Below, in pieces: positions 1-9,237 of a stretch of DNA of 64,000 nt. Position 1 is the stretch's first letter. Every line of letters starts with the position of its first letter. This DNA comes from Nitzschia sp. DOCU1 (taxonomy: Eukaryota > Bacillariophyta > Bacillariophyceae > Bacillariales > Bacillariaceae), in assembly GCA_951394045.1 (NCBI GenBank), contig OX595997.1, positions 1 through 64,000 on the forward strand, given 5' to 3'. A program made the translations under genes and the position numbers. Under the pieces are notes generated by a model that was given only the letters and a program-made list of their open reading frames with translations, made no database searches and was not told the DNA's origin.

Positions 1-360
1 GAGCGCAATGCGCACTCCGACATGCCGGTCTCACTTTTTCGGCATGGGTAACGGCTCTTGTTTCCCGATCTGGCGGGCAATATGGATAATAGGGGCTTAA
101 ACATGTGTACACAAAGACATTTTTTCATGTGTGTACTCAACAAAGCATACTCAATTGAAGACAAAGCATGTGTGAACGTTATCTAACCGTTTCCGGTTAT
201 ACTCTTTTACTGGCGAGAGCGAACTCACCGCCGAAATCTAGCCGTTCCGATAAATGTGGGCACCACGCCTGGCAAGGAATCATTCTTTCAAAGTCTCAAA
301 GTCTCACTCTTTTCTCGATTTCCATCATCTATCGAAAAGAGCGTCACGCGTACCAAGAAC

Positions 361-2862
361 ATGAAGCTTTTCTTTCCCCTTTTCCTACACGCCGTGTTGG
401 GTGGTGAACAAAGGAGGGGAACTGCCTTTGCGGCTGCCTTTCCGGGAAACGACTCTGCCGAGGTACCCCACCAACAGCGCCGCCAGAATGGCCTCGTCAG
501 AGGCAGCAACAAGAACAATGTTGTGATGTTCGTTGAAGATCTGCCAGACCAAGACGATCCTTTTACTCACCGCCGTGAGCTGGAGGCTTACATCACCCCG
601 GATGGTATCACATTCATTGGCGATGAAAGCTTTGATTGCGTCAGGTACTTGGATGAGCTCGATGTATATGGATGCAAAAAAGGTGAATACGCCGCTTGCT
701 ACTACCGAACTAGTACTAGTAAAGGCAAGAAGAAGTCCACCGAGGATACTAGTGGCGAGTATCACACAACATGCTGGGATTACGAAAAGTATGGGGCACC
801 AGAACTCGGAAACTCGGTGGGGACTTCCACCGACAAGTATTGGGCAGCTTGTGCTCCTTGTGACTGTGCTCCTGCGATTACAAGCCAATTCCCGGCCCCA
901 ATCATCAAAGTTGGCAAAAAAGAAAAGAAATTACAATGCCCGCCTGTTCCAACTATTTGCTTGCTTGATACGGACGAGGACGGAATTCCAGACATCTACG
1001 ACAACTGCCCATTGGTCTCCAACCCGGATCAAGTAGAAAATGGTGATTATTGCTACTATGGAACTTTCCTCCTCGGGATTATCGAGAAGGTCACTGACGC
1101 ATTAGGTTGCCCTCCTCCGGAAGTCTGTCTTCCTGATACCGACGATGACGGAGTCCCAGACTTGTTTGACAACTGTCCTTTGGTTTTCAACCCTGGTCAG
1201 GATGACATCCTTGGTGACGGCGTTGGTGATGCCTGCAGGTGTGACGCGGATAAACGACAAGCTGCCTTATATCTGATAACTGATGGAAATCCCGCACAAA
1301 CTTCCTGGACGCTAAAAGAGCGTTCTGGTGTGTTAAACATTGCTTCAGGGACCTTTGATCAAGCGCAAATCTTGTACACTATAGACATGGGGTGTCTTGA
1401 TCCCACGGTCTGCTATGAGTTGACCATCTCGGACATGGCGGAAGATGATGGTGGCCCATATTATCAAATTAATTTTGATGACGTGATTTATGGACAACCA
1501 ACCGTTTTCCATGGTTCCGTTCAATCCATTTTGTTTGGTGCCTGCACTGACTCTGATAATCAGCAGGCTCTCTTGCATCTTACCACGGATGGTTGGGGCG
1601 GTGAAACCTCTTGGTCTTTCGCGCAGTCTGGTGGAGCAGTATTGGCTTCTGGTCCACCAGGATATACATATGTATATGATTTTTCTTACAGTTCTTATGC
1701 CGCCTATGTCATCAGCTTGGGATATATTGATCCCAACGCTTGCTATGCATTCACCATCTTTGATTTGTTCGGAGATGGCCTAGGAGGAGATGATCTTACT
1801 GATGATGCTGATGATGGAAATTACTTCATCAGGTTTAACGAGTTGGATTTTAAAAGGGATGTCCCTTTCACCGGTTCCTCCGAGACCATCTTGATTGGAA
1901 ATTGCCCTGCCTGTGAGTCCGCTACCCTAAAGCTTACTACTGACGATTCGGAAGAGACCGCTTGGAGGCTGAAACGGGGTGGTGTGACACTCGCTTCCGA
2001 CAGATTTCTCAACGATTTAGCGTCCGGCACGGAGCATGAGATTACGATGGGATGTTTTGATCCCGACGCTTGCTATGAATTCACCATTTTCGATGAGGAC
2101 GGTAACGGTTTTTCCGGAAACGGAGCATATTCCATCGCGTTTAACGGGGAGGAATATAAAAGGGATGTCCCTTTCACCGGATCCTCCGAGACCATTTTGA
2201 TTGGAAATTGCCCTGCCTGTGAGCTCGCGACCCTAAAGCTTACTACTGACGATTCGACAAAGACCGCTTGGGAGCTGAAACGAGATGGTGTGACACTCGC
2301 TTCCGACTTTAATCTCGATGATTTAGCGTCCGGCACGGAGCATGAGATTACGATGGGATGTTTTGATCCCGACGCTTGCTATGAATTCACCATTTTCGAT
2401 GAGGACGGTAACGGTTTTTCCGGAAACGGAGCATATTCCATCGAGTTTGACGGGGAATATTCTGGAACCAGCAATTTTGGATCCTCCGAGACCCTCAATA
2501 TTGGAGGAGGAGGAAACTGCCCGGCTGAGTCTTCCGAGTCTATGTTGACTGACTCTGTTGCTGTGGTCGAGAAGCCTATCCAAGTCCACACCACACTCGT
2601 GTCCGATGCCACTCATGTGGCCCAGCTTTCAGTTTCTGTTCCTTTCGATCAGCATGTGACGGTTGACATTATCAATGCTCAAACTGGCACTGTCGTCGCC
2701 ACTCTCTTTGATGGCATGATTTCGGTCGATTCTCCCCAAGTCGTTTCTTTTGACCTCGGCAAAGACATTTCGACCTTGCAGTACAAGGCAGAAATCAAAG
2801 GCGAGAACGAAGCTGAGAAAATTACCCTCTATCTCTTCAAGCCAGATTATCAAGGCAAATGA
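361..2862 (+). CDS. Secreted thrombospondin type 3 repeat protein
   Basis: Unnamed extracellular or cell-surface protein of 833 residues. I start at 361, where the frame gains a hydrophobic signal peptide (MKLFFPLFLHAVLGG); the frame is open back to 256 without a better start. A Cys-rich region (about 100-190) is followed by two calcium-binding TSP3 units around residues 200-300 (DTDEDGIPDIYDNCP and DTDDDGVPDLFDNCP). Four copies of a beta-type module of about 100 residues follow, each with a TTDD...TAW core, a Gly-Cys-x-Asp-Pro turn and a Tyr-x-Phe-Thr-Ile-x-Asp strand. The last ~110 residues form a separate domain shared with the copy at 5989-7753. TSP3 units bind Ca2+ in adhesion proteins; a role in adhesion or wall matrix is inference. 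Confidence 0.8.
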   Translation: MKLFFPLFLHAVLGGEQRRGTAFAAAFPGNDSAEVPHQQRRQNGLVRGSNKNNVVMFVEDLPDQDDPFTHRRELEAYITPDGITFIGDESFDCVRYLDELDVYGCKKGEYAACYYRTSTSKGKKKSTEDTSGEYHTTCWDYEKYGAPELGNSVGTSTDKYWAACAPCDCAPAITSQFPAPIIKVGKKEKKLQCPPVPTICLLDTDEDGIPDIYDNCPLVSNPDQVENGDYCYYGTFLLGIIEKVTDALGCPPPEVCLPDTDDDGVPDLFDNCPLVFNPGQDDILGDGVGDACRCDADKRQAALYLITDGNPAQTSWTLKERSGVLNIASGTFDQAQILYTIDMGCLDPTVCYELTISDMAEDDGGPYYQINFDDVIYGQPTVFHGSVQSILFGACTDSDNQQALLHLTTDGWGGETSWSFAQSGGAVLASGPPGYTYVYDFSYSSYAAYVISLGYIDPNACYAFTIFDLFGDGLGGDDLTDDADDGNYFIRFNELDFKRDVPFTGSSETILIGNCPACESATLKLTTDDSEETAWRLKRGGVTLASDRFLNDLASGTEHEITMGCFDPDACYEFTIFDEDGNGFSGNGAYSIAFNGEEYKRDVPFTGSSETILIGNCPACELATLKLTTDDSTKTAWELKRDGVTLASDFNLDDLASGTEHEITMGCFDPDACYEFTIFDEDGNGFSGNGAYSIEFDGEYSGTSNFGSSETLNIGGGGNCPAESSESMLTDSVAVVEKPIQVHTTLVSDATHVAQLSVSVPFDQHVTVDIINAQTGTVVATLFDGMISVDSPQVVSFDLGKDISTLQYKAEIKGENEAEKITLYLFKPDYQGK
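1852..2463 (+). repeat. 306-bp direct repeat inside the TSP3 gene
   Basis: Two nearly identical 306-bp units (starting at 1852 and 2158) encode consecutive 102-residue modules. The shared frame and long identical stretches show recent in-frame duplication of one module. The older modules upstream (about 1250-1850) are diverged in sequence but share the Cys-x-Asp-Pro turn and the Tyr-x-Phe-Thr-Ile strand. Confidence 0.85.
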
Positions 2863-3685
2863 AAGCATTCATTTGGCACATCTTCATTTAGCGCCAGTCC
2901 GGTAGCCTGAAAATAAAGTAAAACGTGTTCATATTGTGTTGATAGTTGCATGCCTCTTCGTACGGAACAGCAGGATGTGATGCGGCAATCGTTTGTTAGT
3001 AGAGTGATAATGCTCTTCTATATCGGTTCATTGACGTGTTGAAATCCAAGGCAAGAACAATGCATGTGCTTCGGGAGGCCAAGCCCCCACTCTTAAAAGA
3101 TCGTGCAAGGGCCCAAATGCCTGTCTCTTTAGAAGCTCCTTGGTGCATGAATTCACCACTTTCTGTGGGTACCAAGCCGTGCACCAATACCAGTGGTGTT
3201 TGCAACTCGATCTAGGCAACTTCTTCCATCAAAGGACAAATCCTGCGCCGGACTAGAAGCGGGCGGCCATCATGTTGATCAGAACCAGCAGGTTATTCAG
3301 CTGCCACGTTGGTGCCAACTTGCGATAAAACGTCGGCGCGCCATAACGTCGACCTTGGAATGTGTGGTGGTCCTTCCACCCCTCCTCGTCTTTAATTTAC
3401 TGTCGGTAACGTGGTGACTTGCGCCGGCTTCGATTGTACATCTTCTCTGGATATATCGAATTACATTTGCAACACCAGCTCAACAAGATGGAGGTGAAGA
3501 GTAAGAAGTGAATCAATCAATGAAGGTCTTTCCATCTTTGTGTTGTTCCCATCTTGCACTCCGTCCAACGTATGCTTTTTTGGCGGGAAAAGCGAGGCTC
3601 GCTACCACATGCAATAGCCAATGGAGCCCGCCAGCCCAAAACTACGAACAACGGATGGGCACGTCCACTCGCAACGTGGGCGGTG
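2863..3685. other. Intergenic spacer, duplicated at 7754-8560
   Basis: No gene is supported here. The stretch is matched along most of its length by 7754-8560 with small indels, so open frames conserved between the two copies reflect duplication, not coding constraint. It begins with the shared 3' flank of the TSP3 genes and ends where SEC24-like promoter sequence begins. Confidence 0.6.
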
Positions 3686-3689
3686 TGTT

Positions 3690-4217
3690 TTCGCCAATGA
3701 CGACATTGGCATCAAAATTACCCCGACGTACGGATGTGTGCCGATGGGAAAGTTTTGTGCATCATGACACTGTCTGTGGTGCTTATTATTATTTGCCCTT
3801 GACTATCCTTTCCCGCCCCCACCCCACCGAAGGCAGAAGCAGAAGCAGCGAGGGACGGCGCCGCCGCCAGGACAACAGCAACAATGGCACTCCCAGGACA
3901 ACAGTATTCTTCCATTCCCGTCATATCGACTTTGCCTACGCCAGATCTACCGAGCAAACCTCATTTACAAAGTTGCATGGATCTCATTTTGTCATGGTAC
4001 TTCTAGTCAAATGGCTCCGCCTTTCAATGATCCATTGTTTTGGATGATGGAAATGTCTCGCCGCATTTCTTTTTTGAGTGCTGTCACAGGATTCTACCAT
4101 TTTGATTGAGTTTGCCAAGGTAGGGCTAGAACTGCTCCAAACCAAGATTCCACAATTACTCCAACAAATTCAGTCGGACAAACGACAAGGCGATCAAGTT
4201 GTGGAGGTGCCGCTCTA
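3690..4217 (+). pseudogene. SEC24 promoter and 5' fragment, unit 1
   Basis: Sequence around 3716-3760 matches the region just upstream of the intact SEC24 start (about 12690-12735). 3880-4090 matches SEC24 codons around 13370-13640 (the VISTLPTPDPPSKPHLQS region), and 4110-4200 matches 14280-14345. The proline/glutamine-rich start and most of the body are missing, there are frameshifts, and the frame closes just after the last matching block. It is a decayed, internally deleted copy of the SEC24 gene at 12790. The same fragment occurs in unit 2 at 8500-9107. Confidence 0.8.
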
Positions 4218-4350
4218 AAACGATTGGCTACTCTACTAGCAGCACGACCAGCTAGCTATTCAGATTCAGCAAAAAGTGGAGCGGGGCTCTAGAATACTGA
4301 ATGGTTACATGCATACATACATCATCCGATAGGATCCTTGTCTTCTCGTC

Positions 4351-4450
4351 TTAAGCGGTTTCCACTTCTTCTTGTGGTTCATCGCTGCCCTCACCTTCGT
4401 CGGGATTCTCAGTCGGGTCAACCGACTTGGCCTTGGCGGTTCCAGAAGTC
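4351..4450 (-). pseudogene. Truncated 3' end of nucleobase permease gene
   Basis: This stretch duplicates the last ~30 codons and stop of the permease gene at 9238-11067 (acidic tail ending EEVETA). It stops abruptly where the next duplicated unit begins. It has no membrane segments and no start, and serves as the footprint of the tandem duplication junction. Confidence 0.85.
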
Positions 4451-4710
4451 TACAAAAAATCGTGTGTAAACGTTACGCAACTGTTTCCAGTTAACCTTTT
4501 TTTTACTGGCGAGAGCGAACTCACCGCCGAAATCTAGCCGTTCCGATAAATGTGGGCACCACGCCCGGCAAGGAATCATCATTCGTTCAAAGTCTCACTC
4601 TTTTCGATTTCCAACCTATCGAAAAACACCTTCAGCTGCTGCTCCTCATCATCACCACCACGACCAACCAGTAATACTCCTATTCTTGTGACTACTACTA
4701 TTTTACTGAA

Positions 4711-5766
4711 ATGGGAAATTCCTGCGCAGTCCACGGCTACGCCGTTAACGATCCCACAGAGGTCTGCGACGGTATACTCCCACTTCCAGGATGCCTGTCG
4801 AATTATTCGCAACTGAAGTGTGCTGCAGCCCGTGGGGAAAAGAAAATTAAAATCTGTTCCGGATCTGAAATTCTCTTTCCCGGTGAATTCGGGTTTGACA
4901 GTTATGGTAGCACTCTTATCCTCAAAGACGAAACCAAAATTGAATGTGACAATGGCTGTGACTGCCGAATCATACGTTATGGGACCTGGGTTGATCCTCC
5001 TTGCAGTTTCTTCGAATTGTTCACCACCGACTCGGCCTCCAAATTCTCCCTCAAAGGGATTGAGCTCCTTGAGTACTACTACTTCGGATCACAGCCTGAG
5101 GACGAGCCGGTTGACCCAACCTTGATTTTTCCGGCCGGAAGGAGTCTTATTGCTTACACCGCCCTCGTGGATGCGTCCTTCAACATAGTTGAAGGACCGG
5201 TTGACATCAACATGAAAGATGAGATCAAGTCGAGTGGGAAGTGCACGAAAAAGAGCAAGAAGCGGGATTTGGCTGAAGAAGTCGACGGTCATGATCCAAA
5301 GCGCCATCATGGTACTAGTCGAGTCAGAGGAGGCGGCCCTCAAGAACGCAAGGGTCTGGCTGAAATGGAAGAAAATAAACTTGACCGCTTTTTGCTCGAC
5401 AAGGGTGTTGCCTCCCCCACTTCGCAAAACGAGCCTGAAGAGTCCTTTTGTGGGGGCGATGATTTCTTTCAGGACGGCAACTCTGAGGAAGGCAACTTTA
5501 CTAGTGAGGTCATCTACGATTCGGGAAGCACTGGCCTCGTGGAGCCCCTGGCTGATTTTATTGAAATCGCCCGTGCCATGGATACCGACGGAAACGGATT
5601 GGTCAACTGCGAAGAGTACCTTCTTGCTTCTCAACTTTCTATCCCCCAGGAGCAAGCTTGTACAGTTTTCAAGCATTATCTCGGTGCTATGGAGGCACCC
5701 ATTGACGAAGTCGCCAATGCAATGCGTGGACTTTCTTTTCTAACCGGACATCCCCGTCCCTACTAG
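4711..5766 (+). CDS. EF-hand domain protein, otherwise unknown
   Basis: 351-residue protein from the first ATG of the frame. The N-terminal ~170 residues contain several Cys and beta-rich segments (an IxCDNGCDCRI stretch near residue 85). The middle is charged and probably disordered. A canonical 12-residue EF-hand loop (DTDGNGLVNCEE, residues 291-302) lies near the C-terminus, with helices on both sides. No clear signal peptide is visible, although the upstream DNA is the duplicated leader of the secreted TSP3 gene, so a missed upstream exon is possible. The sequence before the ATG (tttactgaaatggga) recurs before the next gene at about 5963. The EF-hand is secure; calcium sensing is inference. 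Confidence 0.65.
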   Translation: MGNSCAVHGYAVNDPTEVCDGILPLPGCLSNYSQLKCAAARGEKKIKICSGSEILFPGEFGFDSYGSTLILKDETKIECDNGCDCRIIRYGTWVDPPCSFFELFTTDSASKFSLKGIELLEYYYFGSQPEDEPVDPTLIFPAGRSLIAYTALVDASFNIVEGPVDINMKDEIKSSGKCTKKSKKRDLAEEVDGHDPKRHHGTSRVRGGGPQERKGLAEMEENKLDRFLLDKGVASPTSQNEPEESFCGGDDFFQDGNSEEGNFTSEVIYDSGSTGLVEPLADFIEIARAMDTDGNGLVNCEEYLLASQLSIPQEQACTVFKHYLGAMEAPIDEVANAMRGLSFLTGHPRPY

Positions 5767-5988
5767 TATGTGTCAAGATATTAAGAACAAGAAATCAGAT
5801 AAAAGAACACGACATTCAGAGTTCGAAAAAAGACCAATAATAAAACTATAGAAATGTGCCTGCGTCAAGTATCAATGTAACAAACTGCGAATCAGACCCA
5901 CACCTTGCCTGCCTGAGTGGAGACATGGTTGCATCCAAGACTCCTATTGTGACTACTTCAACTTTTACTGAAATGGGAAACATCACCA

Positions 5989-7753
5989 ATGTGTGCAATA
6001 AACATCACGAAAGTCTGCGTGTTGGGTGGTGAACAAAGGGAGGGCACTGCCTTCGCGGCTGCATTTCCGGGATACGACTCTGCCGAGGTACCCAACCACC
6101 AACAGCGCCGCCAGAATGGCCTCGGCAGGGGCAGCAACAACAAGAAAGATGTTGTGATGTTCGTTGAAGATCTGCCAGACCAAGACGAGCCTTTTACCCA
6201 CCGCCGTGAGTTGAATAAGGATGGTATCACATTCATTGTCGATGATAGCTTTAATTGTGATAGGTACTTGGATGCTGGGCTCGATGTATATGGATGCAAA
6301 AAAGGTGAATACGCCGCTTGCTACTACCAAACTACTAACGGCAAGAAGAAGTCCACCGATAGTGGCGAGTATCACACAACATGCTGGGATTACGAAAAGT
6401 ATGGGGCGCCAGATCTCGGAAACTCGGTGGGGACTTCCATTGACAAGTATTGGGCGGCTTGTGCTCCTTGTGACTGTGCTCCTGTGATTACGAGCCAATT
6501 CCCGGCCCCGACCATCAAAGTTGGAAAACAAGAAAAGAAATTACAATGCCCAGTTGTTTGTCTTCCCGATAATGATGGCGACGGATGTCCTGACAACAAA
6601 GTTTGCTTTGATGATACGGACAGTAACGGAGTTCCTGACAGTAAAGTTTGCCTTGATGATGCTAACAACGACGGAGTTCCTGACAGTAAAGTTTGCCTCG
6701 ATGATGCAAACAGCGACGGAGTTCCTGACCTCTACGTCCCCCAAACTTCTGGCCCATTTTGCATCGGCAGTCAGCAAGCAACTCTATTGCTTTCCACAGA
6801 CTTATTTTCAACTCTATTGCTTTCCACAGACTTATTTTCTACTGACTTCAAATTTTGGGAGCTGAAACAGGATGGCGATGCTATCGCTTCAGTGGTTCCA
6901 CCAGGGACCTATGGATTACCCGGCCAGACGTATAAAGAAACTTTTTGTGGTCTTGATCCCGCAAATTGCTATCAGTTAACTTTGTTTGTTGATGACACCT
7001 CTCCCGGATCTAGAAGCAACGATGACATTTTTTTCGGATCTTACAGCATCGAGTTCGACAACAACAAATACACAAAACCCACCATGTTTTTTGGAGACTG
7101 TACGTGCGATCAGGACACGAAACCCGCAACTCTATCAATTACCACTGACTGTTGTCCGGTTGAGATTTCTTGGCAGCTGCAACTGGACGGTGCGACAAAG
7201 GCTTCCGCTCCCTTCGGGTTCCTTAACGAAGGTGGGGAGCTATATGAAATTTCTTTGGGGTGTCTTGACCCTACAAAATGCTACGAGTTTACCATCGTTG
7301 ATTGGTCTAGGAGAATATGGAAATTATTTCATCACGTTTGACGGAATCCAATACGATGCGTCTGGGCCTTTCACAGGATCCTCCGAGACCATCTTGATTG
7401 GGCAAAGCTGCCCTGCCGAGTCTTCCGAGTCTATGTTGACTGGCTCTGTTGCTGTGGTCGAGAAGCCTATCCAAGTTCACACCACACTCGTGTCCGATGC
7501 CACTCACGTGGCCCAGCTTTCAATTTCTGTTCCTTTCGATCAGCATGTGACGGTTGACATTATCGATGCTCAAACTGGTGCTATCGTCGCCACACTCTTT
7601 GATGGCATCATTTCATCCGATTCTCCCCAAGTCGTTTCTTTTGACCTCGGTAAAGACATTTCGACCTTGCAGTACAAGGCAGAAATCAAAGGCGAGAATG
7701 AAGCCGAGAAAATTACCCTCTATCTCTTCAAGCCAGATTATCAAGGCAAATGA
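5989..7753 (+). pseudogene. Second TSP3-protein copy, rearranged and frameshifted
   Basis: Paralogue of the 361-2862 gene. The first ~180 codons after the start are close to the parent, but the signal peptide is gone: its place is taken by a short stretch that follows a copy of the EF-hand gene's 5' leader. TSP3-like units are changed and expanded (see 6601-6735), and two to three beta modules follow. The frame closes at 7341, while homology continues in another frame from about 7310 to 7753 through the shared C-terminal domain. Alignment to the parent module suggests a ~10-nt deletion around 7300. I see no GT-AG intron that would fix this. Most likely a pseudogene, or a truncated 450-residue protein. 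Confidence 0.7.
6601..6735 (+). repeat. 45-bp tandem repeat coding TSP3-like units
   Basis: Three 45-bp units begin at 6601, 6646 and 6691. Each codes for VCxDDxxxxGVPDSK-type repeats of 15 residues, spaced like calcium-binding half-units of TSP3 repeats. The DNCP ending seen in the parent gene is absent. A separate 30-bp tandem duplication lies at about 6780-6840 (LLLSTDLFST twice). Confidence 0.85.
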
Positions 7754-8499
7754 AAGCATTCATTTGGCACATCTTCAATTAGCGCCAGTCCGGTAGCCCG
7801 AAAATAAAGTAAAACGTGTTCATATTGTGTTGATAGTTGCATGCTTTTCATACGGAACAGCAGGATGTGATGCTGCAATCGTTTGCTAGTAGAGTGATGA
7901 TGCTCTTCTATTTCGGTTCATTGACGTGTTGAAATCCAAGGCAAGAACGAGGCTGAAAAGAAGCCACCATTCTTCAAAGATCGTGCAAGGGCCCAAATGC
8001 CTGTCTCTTTAGAAGCTCCCTGGTGCGTGAATTCACCACTTTCTGTGGGTACCACCAAGCCGTGCACCAATACCAGTAATTGCAACTCGATCTGCTTCGA
8101 ACAGGCAACTTCTTCCATCAAAGGATAAATCCTGTCTCGCCGGACTAGAAGCGTGCGGCCATCATGTGTGTTGGTCAGAACCAGCAGATTTCTTGGTGGT
8201 GGTCCTTCTACCCCTCCTCGTCTTTATCAATCAATCCACTGCCGGTAACGTGGCGACTTGCGCCGGCTTCGATTGTACATCTTCTCTGGATATATCGAAC
8301 TACATTGGCATCGCCAGCTCAACAAGATGGTTGTGAAGAGTAAGAAATGAATCAATCAATCGATGAATATCTTTCCATCAAGGACTTTACGTTTGTGTTG
8401 TTCCCATGCTCTCCGTCCAACGTATGCTTTTTTGGCGGGAAAAGCGAGGCTCGCTACCACATACAATAGCCAATAAAGCCCGCCAGCCCGAAACTCCGA
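7754..8499. other. Intergenic spacer of unit 2
   Basis: Counterpart of 2863-3685 with short indels. No gene is supported. Confidence 0.6.
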
Positions 8500-9107
8500 A
8501 CAACGTCCACTCGCAACGTGGCCGGTGTGTTTTCCAACGCAATGTGGGCGTTGGCATCAGAATGACGCCGACGTACGCGATGTGTGCCGATGGGAGGTTT
8601 TGTGCATCACATCATGACACTGTTGTGCTTATTATTTGCCTTTGACTATCCTTTGCCGCCCCCACCGAAGGCAGAAGCAGAAGCAGCGAGGGACGGCGCC
8701 GCCGCCAGGACAACAGCAACAATGGCACTCCCAGGACAACAGTATTCTTCCATTCCCGTCGTATCGACTTTGCCCAGGCCAGATCTACCGAGCAAACCTC
8801 ATTTACAAAGTCGCATGGCGCTCATTTTTGACGTGGGCCTTCTAGTCAAATGGCTCCGCCTTTCAACGATCCATTGTTTTGGATGATGGAAATGCCTCGC
8901 CCCATTGCTTTTCGAGTGTCTTTGGGGCCCTGCCACAAGATTCTACCATTTTGAAACTTCCAGTAATTTCTCAAATGCCACTCCAAATCACGCCATTGAG
9001 TTTGCCAAGGTAGGGCTAGAACTGCTCCAAACCAAGATTCCACAATTACTCCAACAAATTCAGTCGGACAAACGGCAAGGCGATCCAGTTGTGGAGGTGC
9101 CGCTCTA
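8500..9107 (+). pseudogene. SEC24 promoter and 5' fragment, unit 2
   Basis: Same decayed SEC24 fragment as at 3690-4217 but slightly less deleted. 8880-9000 still retains codons matching about 13566-13690 of the intact gene, which unit 1 has lost. It ends with the same short block (matching about 14280-14345) and the same in-frame stop. It lies immediately downstream of the permease gene. No complete domain is encoded. Confidence 0.8.
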
Positions 9108-9237
9108 AAACGATTGGCTACTCTACTAGCAGCACGACCAGCTAGCTAGTTAGATGCAGCAAAAAGTGGAGCGGGGCTCTAGAATACTGAATGGTTACCT
9201 GCATACATACATCATCCGATAGGATCCTTGTCTTCTC

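Larger units (their letters stand above)
168..4464. repeat. Segmental tandem duplication, unit 1
   Basis: First of two adjacent units sharing, in the same order, a TSP3-protein gene with its upstream leader, a non-coding spacer, a SEC24 5' fragment and the 3' end of the permease gene. The upstream leader around 170-320 reappears at 4470-4620, and the spacer at 2863-3560 reappears at 7754-8420. The right edge is where permease-derived sequence stops abruptly near 4450 and leader sequence resumes. Only the right-hand unit is joined to a complete permease, so this is a duplication with its junction near 4450-4465. Boundaries are read by eye. Confidence 0.85.

Noticed and set aside
2996..3205. 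Minus-strand frame with a match in the second unit (7918-8121)
   Set aside because: Conserved only because the whole spacer is duplicated; starts and ends differ, and there is no motif or intron support.
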